Shown piece by piece: positions 34,640 through 46,071 of a DNA stretch of 64,000 nucleotides. The position numbers and the translations under genes are program-made. Where the stretch lies: contig WTPW01002462.1 in assembly GCA_009809945.1 (NCBI GenBank), forward strand, positions 19,545-83,544, in the 5' to 3' direction. The stretch comes from Gigaspora margarita. Its lineage: Eukaryota; Glomeromycota; Glomeromycetes; Diversisporales; Gigasporaceae. How positions within the stretch are numbered: position 1 is the stretch's first letter; each line of letters opens with the position of its first letter. The notes beneath the pieces were generated by a model. The model was not told the DNA's origin, searched no databases, and saw nothing but the letters and a program-made list of their open reading frames with translations.

Positions 34640-35815
34640 CTGATGTTAAATCCAATCTAGTTCAATTGTTGATATCCTGGCACTACTCTAAAGAACAAAT
34701 TGGAATTGAAAAGAATAATATTAGATTCAAATTTATTAAAAAAAAGAGACAAATATGGAGCCGCAGCAATACAATATTTTAAAAAACTATATCCAGTATT
34801 GACAAATTATGTTCAACAAGATTTGGCCTTAATATTTTTGGTCCCAGATATGACCACATTCGTAATTATGTAAGGTTATGTGATCATTGTCAACAACAAG
34901 GAACAAAATTACCCAAAGAACTATTGCATCCCATACTAGTAAATTTACCCTTTTATAGTGTAGGTATTGATATAGTCAGTTTATTACCAAAGACATCCTG
35001 ATCCAACTGCTACATTGTAGTAGCTACTAATTAATGACAAAATGGTCTGAAGCACAGGCCATTTCAAAAGATATAGCTAAGGAAGTAGCAAAGTTTATTT
35101 AAAAGGAACTTGTGTATTGTTATCAGTGCTCCTTGAATTTGTTATCTGATCAAAGCTCTTACTTTAGAAATTAGTTAATTGATAATTTGCTTGCAATATT
35201 ACATATTAAGCACCATTACTCAATCCCATATTATCCACAGACCAATGGCTTGTGATTCAATAAATCATTATGTACTTCTATTGCAAAGCTTGTAAAAGTA
35301 TTACAGAATGGGACTTATTTATTCTATCTGTATTATTTGCATTTAGAATAGCAAGGCACAGCACTATGCACCAAATACCATTTTTTTTATGTATAAATAG
35401 GAGGCCAAATTACCTATTCACTCTAGTGAAACGAGTAGTCTATTGGAAGGAACAAACATTCAACAGATGTATGAACTCAAAAATGATCTATCTACAGTAA
35501 GAACCCAAACCATGGAACATATTAAACCCAGCAGCAAAAGCAAAAAAATTGACATGATTGATGGATAAAAACTACTTCAGATTTTAATATAGGTAATAAG
35601 GTATACATTCAAGATATGTGAGTATGAGAACACATAGCTATAAGCTAATAACACAATGGAAAGGACCATATTACATTCATAATATAATTGGAAATAGTGC
35701 CTATAAATTACACAGTATGGTAAAAAAATATTAGTGCATACTGCTAACAAGAGTTTGTTGAAAGCCCACTACAAGAAAACTATATAAAGGCAGTAAATTA
35801 GCTCTTCAAGAAGGA
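34640..35815 (+). pseudogene. Ty3 integrase relic
   Basis: Inserts element DNA into the genome. Zinc-binding part with HIRNYVRLCDHCQQQG (34858-34905). Core: PFYSVGIDIVSLLPKT (first Asp about 34966), WSEAQAISKDIAKEVAKFI, LNLLSDQSSYF (second Asp about 35148), HHYSIPYYPQTNGL with a stop where the V-E of the third acid is expected (35246-35255). C-terminal QWKGPYYIHNIIGNSAYKL (35656-35712) is the GPY/F module typical of Ty3. Broken by stops and frame changes. Confidence 0.8.
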
Positions 35816-35819
35816 TAAT

Positions 35820-36290
35820 TCTGCGATATATAAAAAAAAAAGCTACAAGCCAAATATATGAATTAATCATCTGCAAGCATGACTGATGAAAATTTAATTC
35901 AACAAGATTTATGTGCAACCAAACCTTTATTTATAGTCCCTGCACTATACCTTTATTAAGATACACAAGAAGCTGCACTTAATTGGCACTTGTCTATAAC
36001 AAAATAAAATGGGCCAAAGCTAGAGAAAAAAGAGTTGACACTTTGGTTTATGTGTTTTATTTCAGTGCTGAGTTAAGCACTACCACTGGTCCTGAAAGAA
36101 CTGCTGCCAGAAGAGAATATAGTAGCTATTTATTAGAATGAAAACTCAAATATATTATTTGTTTGAGCCTCTTGGGGTTGAACAAATTTATTGTACTAAG
36201 CATATTAGAATATGTAAGGTAGCAAAGTTGTTTAAAGAAGAATATGGAAATTTGGTCCAACCTGAGCTTGTGGCACAAGCTTTTTTTGGC
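35820..36290 (+). pseudogene. Unknown coding stretch between integrase and 3' LTR
   Basis: Starts MTDENLIQQDLCATKPLF (35878). Pieces such as REKRVDTLVYVFYFSAELST (36024 on), GPERTAARREYSSYLLE, FEPLGVEQIYCTKHIRICKV (36160 on) and EEYGNLVQPELVAQAFFGKR (36238-36297) are in different frames but have coding character. It probably belongs to an extra 3' ORF of this retrotransposon. No family recognised. Confidence 0.45.
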
Positions 36291-36300
36291 AAGAGAGAAT
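36287..36300 (+). other. Polypurine tract
   Basis: ggcaagagagaat directly precedes the 3' LTR start TGTAATAG at 36301, the place and composition expected for the plus-strand primer of an LTR element. Confidence 0.6.
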
Positions 36301-36591
36301 TGTAATAGTTGAATTTAGCCAAAGTAGCATAGGCCTAAAATGAGGCGATACTAATTTTGTTTTTTGTTATTTTTATCGAAGTATTTTTAGTAGCTATTTT
36401 TAGTAAGATTAGCATTAATGAAACAAAAGAATAAAGAGAATTAATAGAATCAAAAGATTTGAAAGATTCAATTGATCAGAAAGAATTAATAGAATCAAAA
36501 GATTTGAAAGATTCAATTGATCAGAAGGAATTAATTGATTAGAAAATTAGTAAAGAATCTTTTTGTTCAAACTTTAGTCTGTAATTATCAG

Positions 36592-36598
36592 TATATAA
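36592..36598 (+). promoter_or_regulatory. TATA box of 3' LTR
   Basis: TATATAA in ttatcagtatataagggctt, identical to the 5' LTR. Spacing about 290 bases from the LTR start is compatible with the U3/R border; the transcription start itself cannot be placed. Confidence 0.55.
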
Positions 36599-36710
36599 GG
36601 GCTTCAAGCTTACCTCAAATAAAAAGTAACTTTTTGGAGTTCTAATTTCAAAACCTTGAATAGTAAAGTTCTTGTTATGTAATTGTTGATAGTGAAAGTC
36701 GATTTAACAT

Positions 36711-36996
36711 TAGGGTTCTACAATTTGATTTGGTCTTCAAATATTTGAATCAAATATTTGATCAAATTCAAATTCAAATTTGACTATATTTGATTTGATC
36801 AAATTCAAATTTGGCCAAATTTGATTTGATTTGACAAATATTTGAGTTAATTTGAAAATTACTATTAAAAATTCAAATTCAAATCAACTTCAAATCCAAA
36901 TATTTGAATCAAATCAAATTCAAATCAGGATCAATTTAATTTGATCAAATTCAAATTGACCCAATATTTGATTTGATTTGAATTTGAGGAACCCTA
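36711..36996. mobile_element. hAT-like MITE with aaattcaaat array (286 bp)
   Basis: Ends TAGGGTTCTACAA and ..GAGGAACCCTA; flanks TTTAACAT (36703-36710) and TTCAACAT (36997-37004), 7 of 8. The 5' LTR has the empty site (agttgattcaaaatagtgtc near 25400). The entire body is tttgatcaaattcaaatt-type self-complementary words. Confidence 0.85.
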
Positions 36997-38311
36997 TTCA
37001 ACATAGTGTTATTACAGGAGAAGACCCATATTCATCATAGAGAAGAGAAAACAGTGAGTATTAATTATAAATCAATACCCTTTTATATAAATTCCTCTTG
37101 ATTTAAATACTGATTACCTCATTTATCAGACAATATATAAACCTAGTAACTACCTATTTTGGAGTAACAATTGAACCCCATAACTTGTATTGTTGGATTA
37201 ATCTATTGTTTATTCTTGTGACTCTGTACTATTTAATCCTGTGAATTTACCTTCTGACTACCTCTAGCCACTGTCAGAATTTTAGGTTAAAAATCTAATC
37301 GACACAGCCATAGAAACTACTTGTAACCTACCACACAATTAATCACATGATATCATAAAGTTCACGATAAGTATCAAAGAATCCAAGCTACAAACACAAT
37401 AGAGAATTAGTAGATTAGTACTATATCAATATTAAACAAAAAGGAAATTACAACCTAAAGCATATACATATCTGAAAGCCATATCAGCACCTCGAAACTC
37501 CAAATCTTAATACTCAGACCAATTTAACCACATGCCTGTTTTTGCCTGCCACTTTAGGGTTGGGTTTTGGGAATTCATGTATTTTAGTATTGTTAATATT
37601 TGATAGTTTTGGATATTGAGCAGTATTGGATAGATTTTTCTTCTCATAATGCTCAAAATAAAGTGTAAACACTCTAACTCAACAAAATGTATATAAACAC
37701 TTTGAAATCAATAAAGGTCATTATAAGTTTCATGTCACACTCTAAAATAAAACATAATAAACTTATCTTTTAAATTTGACTCTAATTTTAATAAACCTTG
37801 TGAGACTCAATTTGATGAACTAAATTGACTTGTAACTTCATATTGGCTTATTATAATATGAATTCTGTATAACTAGTTTTGTTAATTCTTTTAAGTTGTT
37901 CATGTTACTCTTTGAGCTTCTTATTGAACTTACTCTAATTCACCTGTTATTATTCATATCATTTTATCTATCATTTTAAATCCAATCAACCCCTATATCA
38001 GCATCACTAGCACCTGAATCTTTAATCTATCACTGATTTAATAATATATTATTTACATCTATCTTTATAAACTGTCTACCTGATTATTTACTCCTCTATC
38101 TTTTATTTATACCTCTTATCCATAATTGGTTAGAGTTTAAATTAGCACTATTGTCTATATTGTTTTATTGCTCTCCCAAATCAACCATTATAGTACACTC
38201 TGCATTATAGTGCATCTATAATTTTTTTTTGTTAGTTCTTTTTTTTTTGATTTTTAGGATTTCTTCTTTTTAGATGATGAATAACAGTTTAGTTTTCTTG
38301 TAGTTGCAGCT

Positions 38312-38585
38312 AATATCACGGGTCAAAATGGTACATATCGGTATAATATTGGGTACCCGATATATAATATATATGTATACGATATGTACCCGATATGTAT
38401 AAGATATATTTATATATGTACCTGATATGTGTAGAGTTCATGCAGGATATCGGACACATATCGGACACATATAGTACATGTATAGTACACATGCTATATA
38501 CATGCCGTATACATATCGTATATATAAATTCTGTAATACATCATGTACCTGATATGTACCCAATATAAAGTAACATCAAGAAAGA
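38312..38585. repeat. Motif array 'gtacccgatatgta'
   Basis: From acgggtcaaaatggtacata to acctgatatgtacccaatat, mostly variants of gggtacccgatat/tacatatcgg. A facing array with the same words and a similar outer end lies at 54690-54826 (inverse start cacagatcaaaaacc). Together they may be the ends of one large element; see findings. Confidence 0.55.
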
Positions 38586-39419
38586 ATAAATTCGAATATT
38601 CATATATTTTTTACAATCACCTAATTATCACTTTGCTATAACAATAATATAAAGCAATTTAATAAAAATTTTATTTTTTTTTATTTATTTATTATAAACA
38701 ATTCTCTAACAAATCAGTTACAATTTGGAATATAATATACAATTCTATAGCAAATAACTAATGAAATACTAGTGATAATACAATACTAACAAAGCAAAAA
38801 CACCCAATGACCATGCTTACTAAAAAAAAAAATTCAACAAATCAGTAACAAAACACCTAAAGCAACTACTCTAAAGCTACAGAAAATGCCCAAGAAAACT
38901 AACAAAGTACCCAAGGTAAAATCTACAAGACACTTCAAAACGCACTAAAGCAATATCAAAATCGGTAACAAAACACCTTAGGCAACTACAAACTCAAACA
39001 GAGAGCACTACGAACTCGAACAGAGAGCACTACGAACTCGAACAGAGAACACCACGAACTCAAACAGAGAACACTACGAACTTGAACAGAGAGCACCCAA
39101 GAAAACTGACAGGGGTACCCAAAATGAAATATATAGCAAGAAAACCTGAAACATGTACAAAATCGGGCAACCCAAAGCAAAATTTCTGAAATACACTCGA
39201 AGCTATATTGAAATCGGCAATACAAGCAATCACAAATTACCCGAAGAACCTAAAAAGAAAAAAACTTAAAGTAGTATTTAGAAATAGAGCACGTCAACAA
39301 AAATATGATGAAAAAGAAAAAAACCAATGGTGCCAGCGATGAATAATATACTGAAATGGTCAACACCAACGTCGAAGCATCTACTAATGACTTAAAAGAC
39401 GAAACCTGAAACTATTGCT
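38586..39419. other. AT-rich DNA with a 22-bp minisatellite
   Basis: 38986-39098 holds five units of actacgaactcgaacagaga-gc (22 bp). 39300-39420 has gccagcgatgaa / caccaacgtcgaag words related to those at 39905-39980 and 58020-58440. No gene; the minus-strand frame 38986-39225 is repeat-encoded. Confidence 0.5.
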
Positions 39420-39909
39420 TAGTGATACAAATTGATAAAAATTTTTCAATCGATTAGTTGATAGATCATTTTATCCAACTAATCAATTAANCAAATTTAT
39501 TCAACTAATCGATTAGTTGGCCAATCGATTAATCGATTAGTTGACTAATCGATTGACCAACTAATCAATTGACCAACTAATTAACTGACCAACTAATCAA
39601 TTGACCAACTAATCAATTGACCAACTAATTGATTAGTTGAATAAATAATAAACAAAACTTGGTAAAATACACATAAGGTAGCAACTGAAATAGCTAGGTT
39701 GATATTCTTATATGATCGGTTAATTAAACGACTCATTGCCTAGTCAATTAATTGACCAATTGTCTAGTTGATTAATCGATTAGTTGGCCAATTGGCTAAT
39801 GATTAGTCGACTAATCGATTAATTGACTAAGTTGGGTCTGTAAAATTCAAATCGATTAGTTGTCAACTTACAACTAATCAATTAATTCGATTTGCAATTC
39901 ATATCACTA
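39420..39909. mobile_element. hAT-like MITE with cgattagttgacca array (490 bp)
   Basis: Ends TAGTGATACAAATTG and the inverse of gcaattcatatcacta, the same as the 183-bp element at 30582. The body is a long array of aactaatcgattagttg and gaccaactaatcaatt. Flanks ctattgct / tcgttgct match at only 5 of 8, so the duplication is worn or absent. Confidence 0.7.
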
Positions 39910-40088
39910 TCGTTGCTCCAAAATGTATGGCACCAACGACAAAGAAAGGTTGGACGATGCTAACAACGAAGTACTAACGAAGTTATCTGAGTGTAACAGG
40001 AATAAATTAAAAAAAAAGATATAGATAACAAAAATAAATAATAATAAAATATAATACATAATAATAAAAAAAAAAGAATTTATAAAAA
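39910..40088. other. A-rich spacer left of LINE-2
   Basis: Words gcaccaacgacaaag, then ataataaaatataataca. No gene. The A-rich sequence resumes on the far side of LINE-2 (47952-48060), consistent with LINE-2 having split it. Confidence 0.5.
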
Positions 40089-40130
40089 AAAATAAATAAA
40101 CATTTTTTTTTTTTTTTGACGATCATGTCG

Positions 40131-40146
40131 TACTTTATTTAAGAGA
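40131..40146 (-). terminator. LINE-2 polyadenylation signal
   Basis: Minus-strand cttaaataaagtac places AATAAA about 20 bases before the A tail at 40117. It fits 3' end formation of the LINE transcript. Confidence 0.6.
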
Positions 40147-40574
40147 ATATAACTATATATGCAAATACTAGTCTAATTCCGATGCAAGGCATCTTACAAT
40201 TAAAGTACGGCTCACCTGGTTACCATAGGCACCTATGTGCGACCTGCCAAAGTAGAATTCGTCTCCCTAACTAACATAGGTGCAATTACCTAATTAGTCA
40301 TTTCACCGACACGGTTCTACAGCCGGTCATGATCAAATTAACTGGGGTTTCACCAACCCCTTAAACCAGTAGTTATCCATTTTTCGATTTCCTTTATTAC
40401 TATTTCCCTACATTCCTCCCATTCTTTCTTGACTTTCAAAATTCCTATTTTACAAGCCTTCCTTTTCTCGTCCATGACTGATGATGTCCCTGGATGGTTC
40501 TCTTCTTCGGTTATTCTTCTCTTCTTTTTTACGTCAGTTTCCGTAGAGCCTTTACCGGAGCATCTTGTAGCATC

Positions 40575-43500
40575 TCATTTTGTCTTTGCTAATATGCCAG
40601 TGGCTTTTTCCCATTCAATTATCTTTTCGCATTTGTTCTTCCATATGGTCTCTTGGAACAAATCCATCCATTTTTCTAGCCAGGATGCTAAAATTGTGTT
40701 GATTGTTTTTTGCCTGATCGGAAAACATTCCAGAGCTGATCGTACAGTAAGCGGGATTATGCCTCTAGCCATCTTCTCTCTTCTTTTATATTCATGTGTA
40801 CGGTTGCATAATAATATAGAGGTTAGTTGTTCATCACAGATTTCAACTTTCTCTTCTATGTCTAGTGAGGACCATATTTCTTTGATGATGTCTTCTTCTT
40901 TTGCTTTCCATATCTCATCATTACAATAACAGCAGGTTAAGTGTTTGAAAGATTCTTCCTCCATATTACATCTAGGGCACGTGAAAACCTCATATAGGGT
41001 GCAGAGATCTCTTTTTCGCTTTTGTAATGTCGGAAGAAGGCGGTTTACGGCTTTAAATCTAAAGGACCATTTTTTATTGTCTTTTAGGCAGAAGGCTCTG
41101 GATTTTCTTGTTGTACGCCAAAAGCTCCTAAAGGCCTTCCAGTCTTTTTCCTGGTCTCTTTCTTGGTGTGTAGCATCATTCTTATGTCTAATAAAAGTCC
41201 ATTCTGCCCTATAGTAAGTGCTAGTCCATTCCTTGACAAATTGTCTAACTGGGATTTCGATGCTACGATTAAGCCATAATGGTTGGAAGGTTCTTGCCAG
41301 TGAGCCTTCTTCTGAGAATGTTGTAATTTCTGTATCACTTCTTCCTTCTTTGGCGATGGTATCTGCTCTTTCGTTTAGGGGATCCCCAGCATGGGCTTTA
41401 ACTTTAATAACCTCTACCTTCAGGTTTTTTGTTTTAATATTGTCCCTTATCTTTCCCACTATACTTCCATTTTTAACCTTGAACCACTTACGGAAGGATT
41501 TTTTCTTTTCTAGATTTAATAGTATTTGCACTGCTGCTTGACTGTCCATGTGTATCTTTACTTTGCTTCCTTGAGGTGTAACTAGTAAGGCCATCAGAAT
41601 TGCTGCCAGTTCAACTCTCGTTGATGAGAACCATCCCATTAATTTTTCTTTAATTTCATGAACTATTCTACTATTACTATCTATTTGCACTATACCGTAT
41701 CCTCCACTAAGTCCTTCTTCTGAGTCCCCTCGAGTGAGCCATCTGTATAGAATGATATATCTTTTAGGGTCATATTTTCAAGTAAGATAGCCTTAATCTC
41801 TTTTCTTTTTTGAGGGTTGAGAACCGTTTTGTGTATGATTTCCTCCTCTAGACTCCTTATTTCTATACTGTTTTGCATTACAGCCTCTAGTTCTCTTGTT
41901 GGTATCTTACTTCTGATTTGAGTAACATCTTCGAGCTTCTTTTTTTTAATTAACAGGTTCCATCCTTTGGGTCCTCGTTTTATCCAAGAGCTGATATCCT
42001 GTACGTTTTTAGTATTTAGCCTCAGTGTGTCTATAGTTTCTTTTCTACGTATTCGTACTCAGTTAGTGCTATCAGTATTTCTGGGCCCATTTTCTTTATC
42101 TTCCTCTTCCCATTCTATTACATCTATGACAGCACCAAGTTTCTTTTTTTTTTCTACTCTTCCTAGTACTATCTGGTTGGATTCTTCATGGTGGCCGAGG
42201 ACCCATTCTTTTTTGTTTCTTTTTTTTGAAATAGAATGTTTCTTTTCCGTTATTCGGTTCTGTATTTTGCTAGTGTTCGCATACTGGGCTAGAACTTTTC
42301 TTGTAAGGGGTCCTCTATGCCTAGGGATTCCAACCTTTTGAACCAATTAGGAATTCGGGCTTTGGAGTTGAGGTTTCTTATATTCTTTAGTTGATGCCAT
42401 GTTAACAGGGTGGAGTCATCACAGATGACTATCTGTTCTAGTGACCAGATTCCTAGGTTTCTCAAACTCTTCAAATTATCGTTACATCTATTTTCTCTTA
42501 GCAGCGATTTTATTTCCTTTTTTCTGTCCCAATCTTTCAATATCTTCCAGTCCTCTTATACCAGGCTGCTGTGTACTGATATTTTAATTTTTTTTGCCTC
42601 TAGCAATATTGATGTATTTAGATTGCGAAACCAATTTAAACATGCTATCTCTTTTTCTTCTAATCACCATATGGGATCTGCTGATACAAGGTCAAGTTGC
42701 GCTCCCATTAATCTTAGTCTTGTTATATATCACCTGCTAGACCTAAGCTGTTAAGTCTCACAAACTACTCAGTTATCATGTGCTCAAGGTATCTTTGCCA
42801 AAGCGATTTGGCTCCCATAATAATATTGTGAAAGATGTGTGCGTGGGCTGAAGATCTATCCGCATCTGCCTTCTACTTGATTACCTGAATCATAGGGCTT
42901 TGGATTGTATCACACTCTTTTTTGGACAGCATGTGAATATTTAGTCTATATTCTAACTGTGGAAGAAGGATTTTGTTATTGATATATTTAGCCTGTTCAA
43001 CTGATATACTCTTCTTTTTAATTAGGTTTGCCAGTTCTAGTGATTCCTTTCTTAACCTAGATTTACATGTGTTTCTGGCCCCTGAGGGGATAATCCAAAT
43101 CTCCAGGTACCTGGTCGTTTCTTTAGCTCCCTTTGCTATTATGTCGCTTTTTTCTTTTTGTAGATGAATCTTTTTAGTAGAGCTTGAATTTTTCGTATTA
43201 AATGTAATGAGTTCTGTTTTCCTTGTATTTAGAGTAATACTGTTAATATCGAAAAATTCCTCAGCAATGCTCACTATATTCTGAAGATCATTTTGTGAAT
43301 CCGCAAGAAGGACCGTGTCATCTGCATAGGATATACAGGCCACTGTGACTTTTCTGTCTTGTGTTATGTTTTGTGAAGTGTTTATTGGCCATTGCACCTT
43401 TAGAACTGCTCCTAGTCCTGTTTGTTGTAAGTAACATAGCAGGGGATCAAAATATATTCTCCACAGTAAAGGGGACACCACTTCTCCCTGATCAATTCCT

Positions 43501-45900
43501 TCGGCGGCTTGAAAGCTCTCTGTAAGGCCATGTTTAGTTATGATTCGGATATGTCTATCTTTGTAAAGGTTTATTAGGAGCCCAATTAAATGAATAGGCA
43601 TTTTAATTCTTAAGAGTGCTGTTTCCAATCCCTTGAGAGATATGCTATCAAATGCCTTTTTGATGTTCAAGAACAATGACCAAAGCTTCTGGTTACTCTC
43701 CTGAGCTCCTTCAATTATCCTGTTGATAATATGAATAGGGTCTAAGGTGCTTTCTCCATTCAGGCCTGCAAAGTTGGGTCCTTTCAAGATTCTATGTTCG
43801 ATTAGAATTTCGCTCATCCTTTTTTGTAGAATTCTAACATAGCACTTTCGGGCTGCTTCTAATAGCATAATTGGATGCATACTCTGCAAGGTAAGATCCC
43901 ACTCTGCCAACTTGGAGATTGAAAAAATCATTCTGACCTTCCATTTTCTTGGGTATATTCCTTCTCTTGTGATCTCGTTGAACATATCTAGCAGATATTG
44001 TTTCATTGTTTTTCCGATTGCTTTTAGAAGTGTGTACCCAATTCCAGAGAGTCCGGGGGCTGATGAGTTTTCAGTTTGTACTATGATCTCCTCCCAATCC
44101 TCCATTGTAATTTTTTCTAGTACGGGGTTGTACCAACTCTCCTGGATCCAGTCTTTGGGTTTATATTTACTCCTGCCAGTATGCATTTGCTTCAACTGTA
44201 GATCCTTTGTTCGCATTATATTGTTTGTAGAAGTAATTTTTTACCTCCTTCTTAACTTCATCTGGTTCATATATCACGTGATCCTGACTTGTTAGTCTTA
44301 TCGCTTGGTCATTATCGTCTATGCGTTTGACTCTTTCAATCTGTATTCTTTCCCAAGGTCTAGCCAGAATACTATTTAGCTTACGTCTTTCCTCTTTGCC
44401 GGTCATGCTGAACCTTCTCTCTACGTAGCCTCTAATTTCTTGTTCTTTGACCTTTCGGAGCTCTGTTATCATCATTTTTTCCAAGATCTTGATCCATGCT
44501 TTAGTTTCGTCTTCTACTCGTTTGACTAATGGGTTTCTAGTTTTGGAATTGTTGCTTCATTGTGGTCATTGGCTCTAGATATAAGTCTGTTTCCTTCTAT
44601 AGCTTCCTGTGAATCAATTTCTACATATATGTTCTGTGATGCTCTTCTTGTAAGTTTTCATAGTGCTTTTATCCATCTATATCTGGGGTTCCATATTACC
44701 ACTTTTTTCTTTTCTTCTGTGGTATTTTTGATCTTTTCCAGGGTAATGTCTTACTTGCCGCTTTGTTGATCCATTCTACTATATTCTCCCAGTAAGTATT
44801 TATCTTCGCTTCCCCAGATATCTCTATATCCTCTGCATGAGCCTTCTTCTTTAACTTATTAATACTTTCTTTTACATAAGATTTGGATAACCTCTCAAAG
44901 TTTTTCCAATCTTCTTTGCTCGCTTTATCATACATATATATTTTCCTTTCTTGTGTGTTCACATTGTTGATACTATTTCTGGGTTTTGTTCCTAGTTGAG
45001 GTTTGGTAAAGATATCTACCCAAATCAATTGGTGGTCACTTCTAGTACAGAGCTCCATCTTCTCAATGTCGCTGTCACATATGAGTCTTTTTAGATCATT
45101 GTCTACCCAGATATAGTCAATTCTAGAGCTTGATTTTCTGTTTGTCCACGTGAAGTTCATGGTGAGAGGAATAATTATTCTGTATGTATCAGTGAAGCCA
45201 ATTCTTTTAAGCCATTTACTAAGAGGAGAATTCATGTATCTTTTTGTATTGCTCTCGTCTGAAAGGTCTCGTTGGTTCTCTCTAGTGTTAAGGTCCCCTC
45301 CTATTATTATTCTAGTATTGAGACTTTTTTTACAGTAATCGAGAATGATTCGTCGTTGTATTTCTCTTTGTGCTTCAGGATCATTAGGAGGCATGTAAAT
45401 GATCCAGATAATAAATTTTATACCTTTAAAGCAGAAGACACATCTTAGCGAGTATGTGTTGGGTGTGCTAATTTCTGTTAAGTGTTTGTGCCAATTTTTG
45501 TGAATAAGAATTGCGAGCCCTGAGCCTTTCTTTTTTGTAATTACCTTGCGGGTGCAATATATTTTGTAGTATTGAAGGTCTATTTTGTCATAAGAGAATT
45601 CATTGTCCCTCACATTTGTCTTAGTCAATCCTATTATATCATAATTCTCCTGGTATCCAAAGTCTATTAATTCTTGTAATTTATATATATTATCTCTAAG
45701 TCCATTAATATTATGAAACCCTAGCTTTAAAAAGTCCCTATTAATTTCCTCTAGTTCTTCCTTGAGTTGCTGTAGTGACCCTTCACTCCCAGCAGCAGTT
45801 AATTCAACTGGGGCAGCCGTTAGGATCGATTTGGAGGTATTACCTCCCTCTCTGATTCGATTCGGTCCATATGAGCCATTAGTTTCTCTAGAATATCACT
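40575..45900 (-). pseudogene. LINE-2 ORF2: endonuclease / RT / RNase H / zinc
   Basis: Pieces in order on the minus strand. Endonuclease (about 45720-44696): KLGFHNINGL, IIGLTKTN, IIGGDLNTRE, SSRIDYIWVD, TRSDHQLIWVD. Linker 44484-44167. RT 44216-42873 (447 codons): GIDQGEVVSPLLWRIYFDPL (240-259) and YADD (297-300). Then 42540-42059, and RNase H from 41800 (FYTDGS) continuing in the frame 41690-40575: Glu27, Asp49 (IHMDS), VKAHAGDPLNERADTIA (Asp110). C-terminal zinc pattern C238-C241-H250-C253 (CPRCNMEEESFKHLTC). Two key substitutions: the endonuclease Glu is Lys (codon 45620-45622), and the first Asp of RT motif A is Asn184 (LFLNIKKAFDS; codon 43665-43667). At least six frame changes. Confidence 0.85.
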
Positions 45901-46071
45901 TTCTGTTTTGGGTATCAATTTACTGAAGGTTCGAGGTTCGAAGGCTTTCTCTTGTTTTCTTTTTCCTTCAGTTTTTCTTTGGGGGTCTTTTTCATCATCT
46001 TTACTTGAATATTTGCCTTTTTTGTCTTGTGAGTGTGTGATTAGGGCATTTCTCCAAGGTCTCTCTGTTCT

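Larger units (their letters stand above)
23320..37648 (+). mobile_element. Ty3-type LTR retrotransposon, heavily invaded
   Basis: 5' LTR 23320-26060, primer-binding site, gag, zinc knuckle, protease, RT, RNase H, integrase, unknown 3' coding stretch, polypurine tract, 3' LTR 36301-37648, all plus strand. The order RT-RNase H-integrase marks Ty3/gypsy. LTRs begin TG and the 5' copy ends CA. Eleven insertions (23608, 26608, 26963, 27384, 30582, 31481, 32810, 33178, 33637, 34339, 36711), one itself re-invaded, account for about 6 kb, leaving an ancestral element near 8.2 kb. The flanking 5-mers (cacac; atgct) do not match, so the target duplication is lost or the end call is off by a few bases. 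All coding parts are broken. Confidence 0.88.
36301..37648 (+). repeat. 3' LTR
   Basis: Counterpart of 23320-26060. Begins TGTAATAG; two 45-bp tandem words at about 36435-36530; TATA box at 36592; then, after a 286-bp hAT-like insertion (36711-36996), the shared U5-side sequence (catattcatcatagagaaga .. gttttggatattgagcagta) to about 37648. It has no counterpart of the 23608-25302 insertion. 37649-38310 beyond it is pyrimidine-rich non-coding DNA in which I see nothing. Confidence 0.88.

Noticed and set aside
23315..37653. 5-bp target duplication of the Ty3 element
   Set aside because: cacac and atgct do not match, and shifting the ends by one or two bases does not help.
41690..41878. Separate small gene next to the RNase H frame
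   Set aside because: It supplies the FYTDGS start of the RNase H fold; a single frame change near 41700 splits one domain.
40429..42754. Plus-strand open frames of 60-166 codons over 40.4-46.5 kb
   Set aside because: They are antisense to LINE-2 ORFs, which carry clear endonuclease, RT and RNase H motifs on the minus strand.
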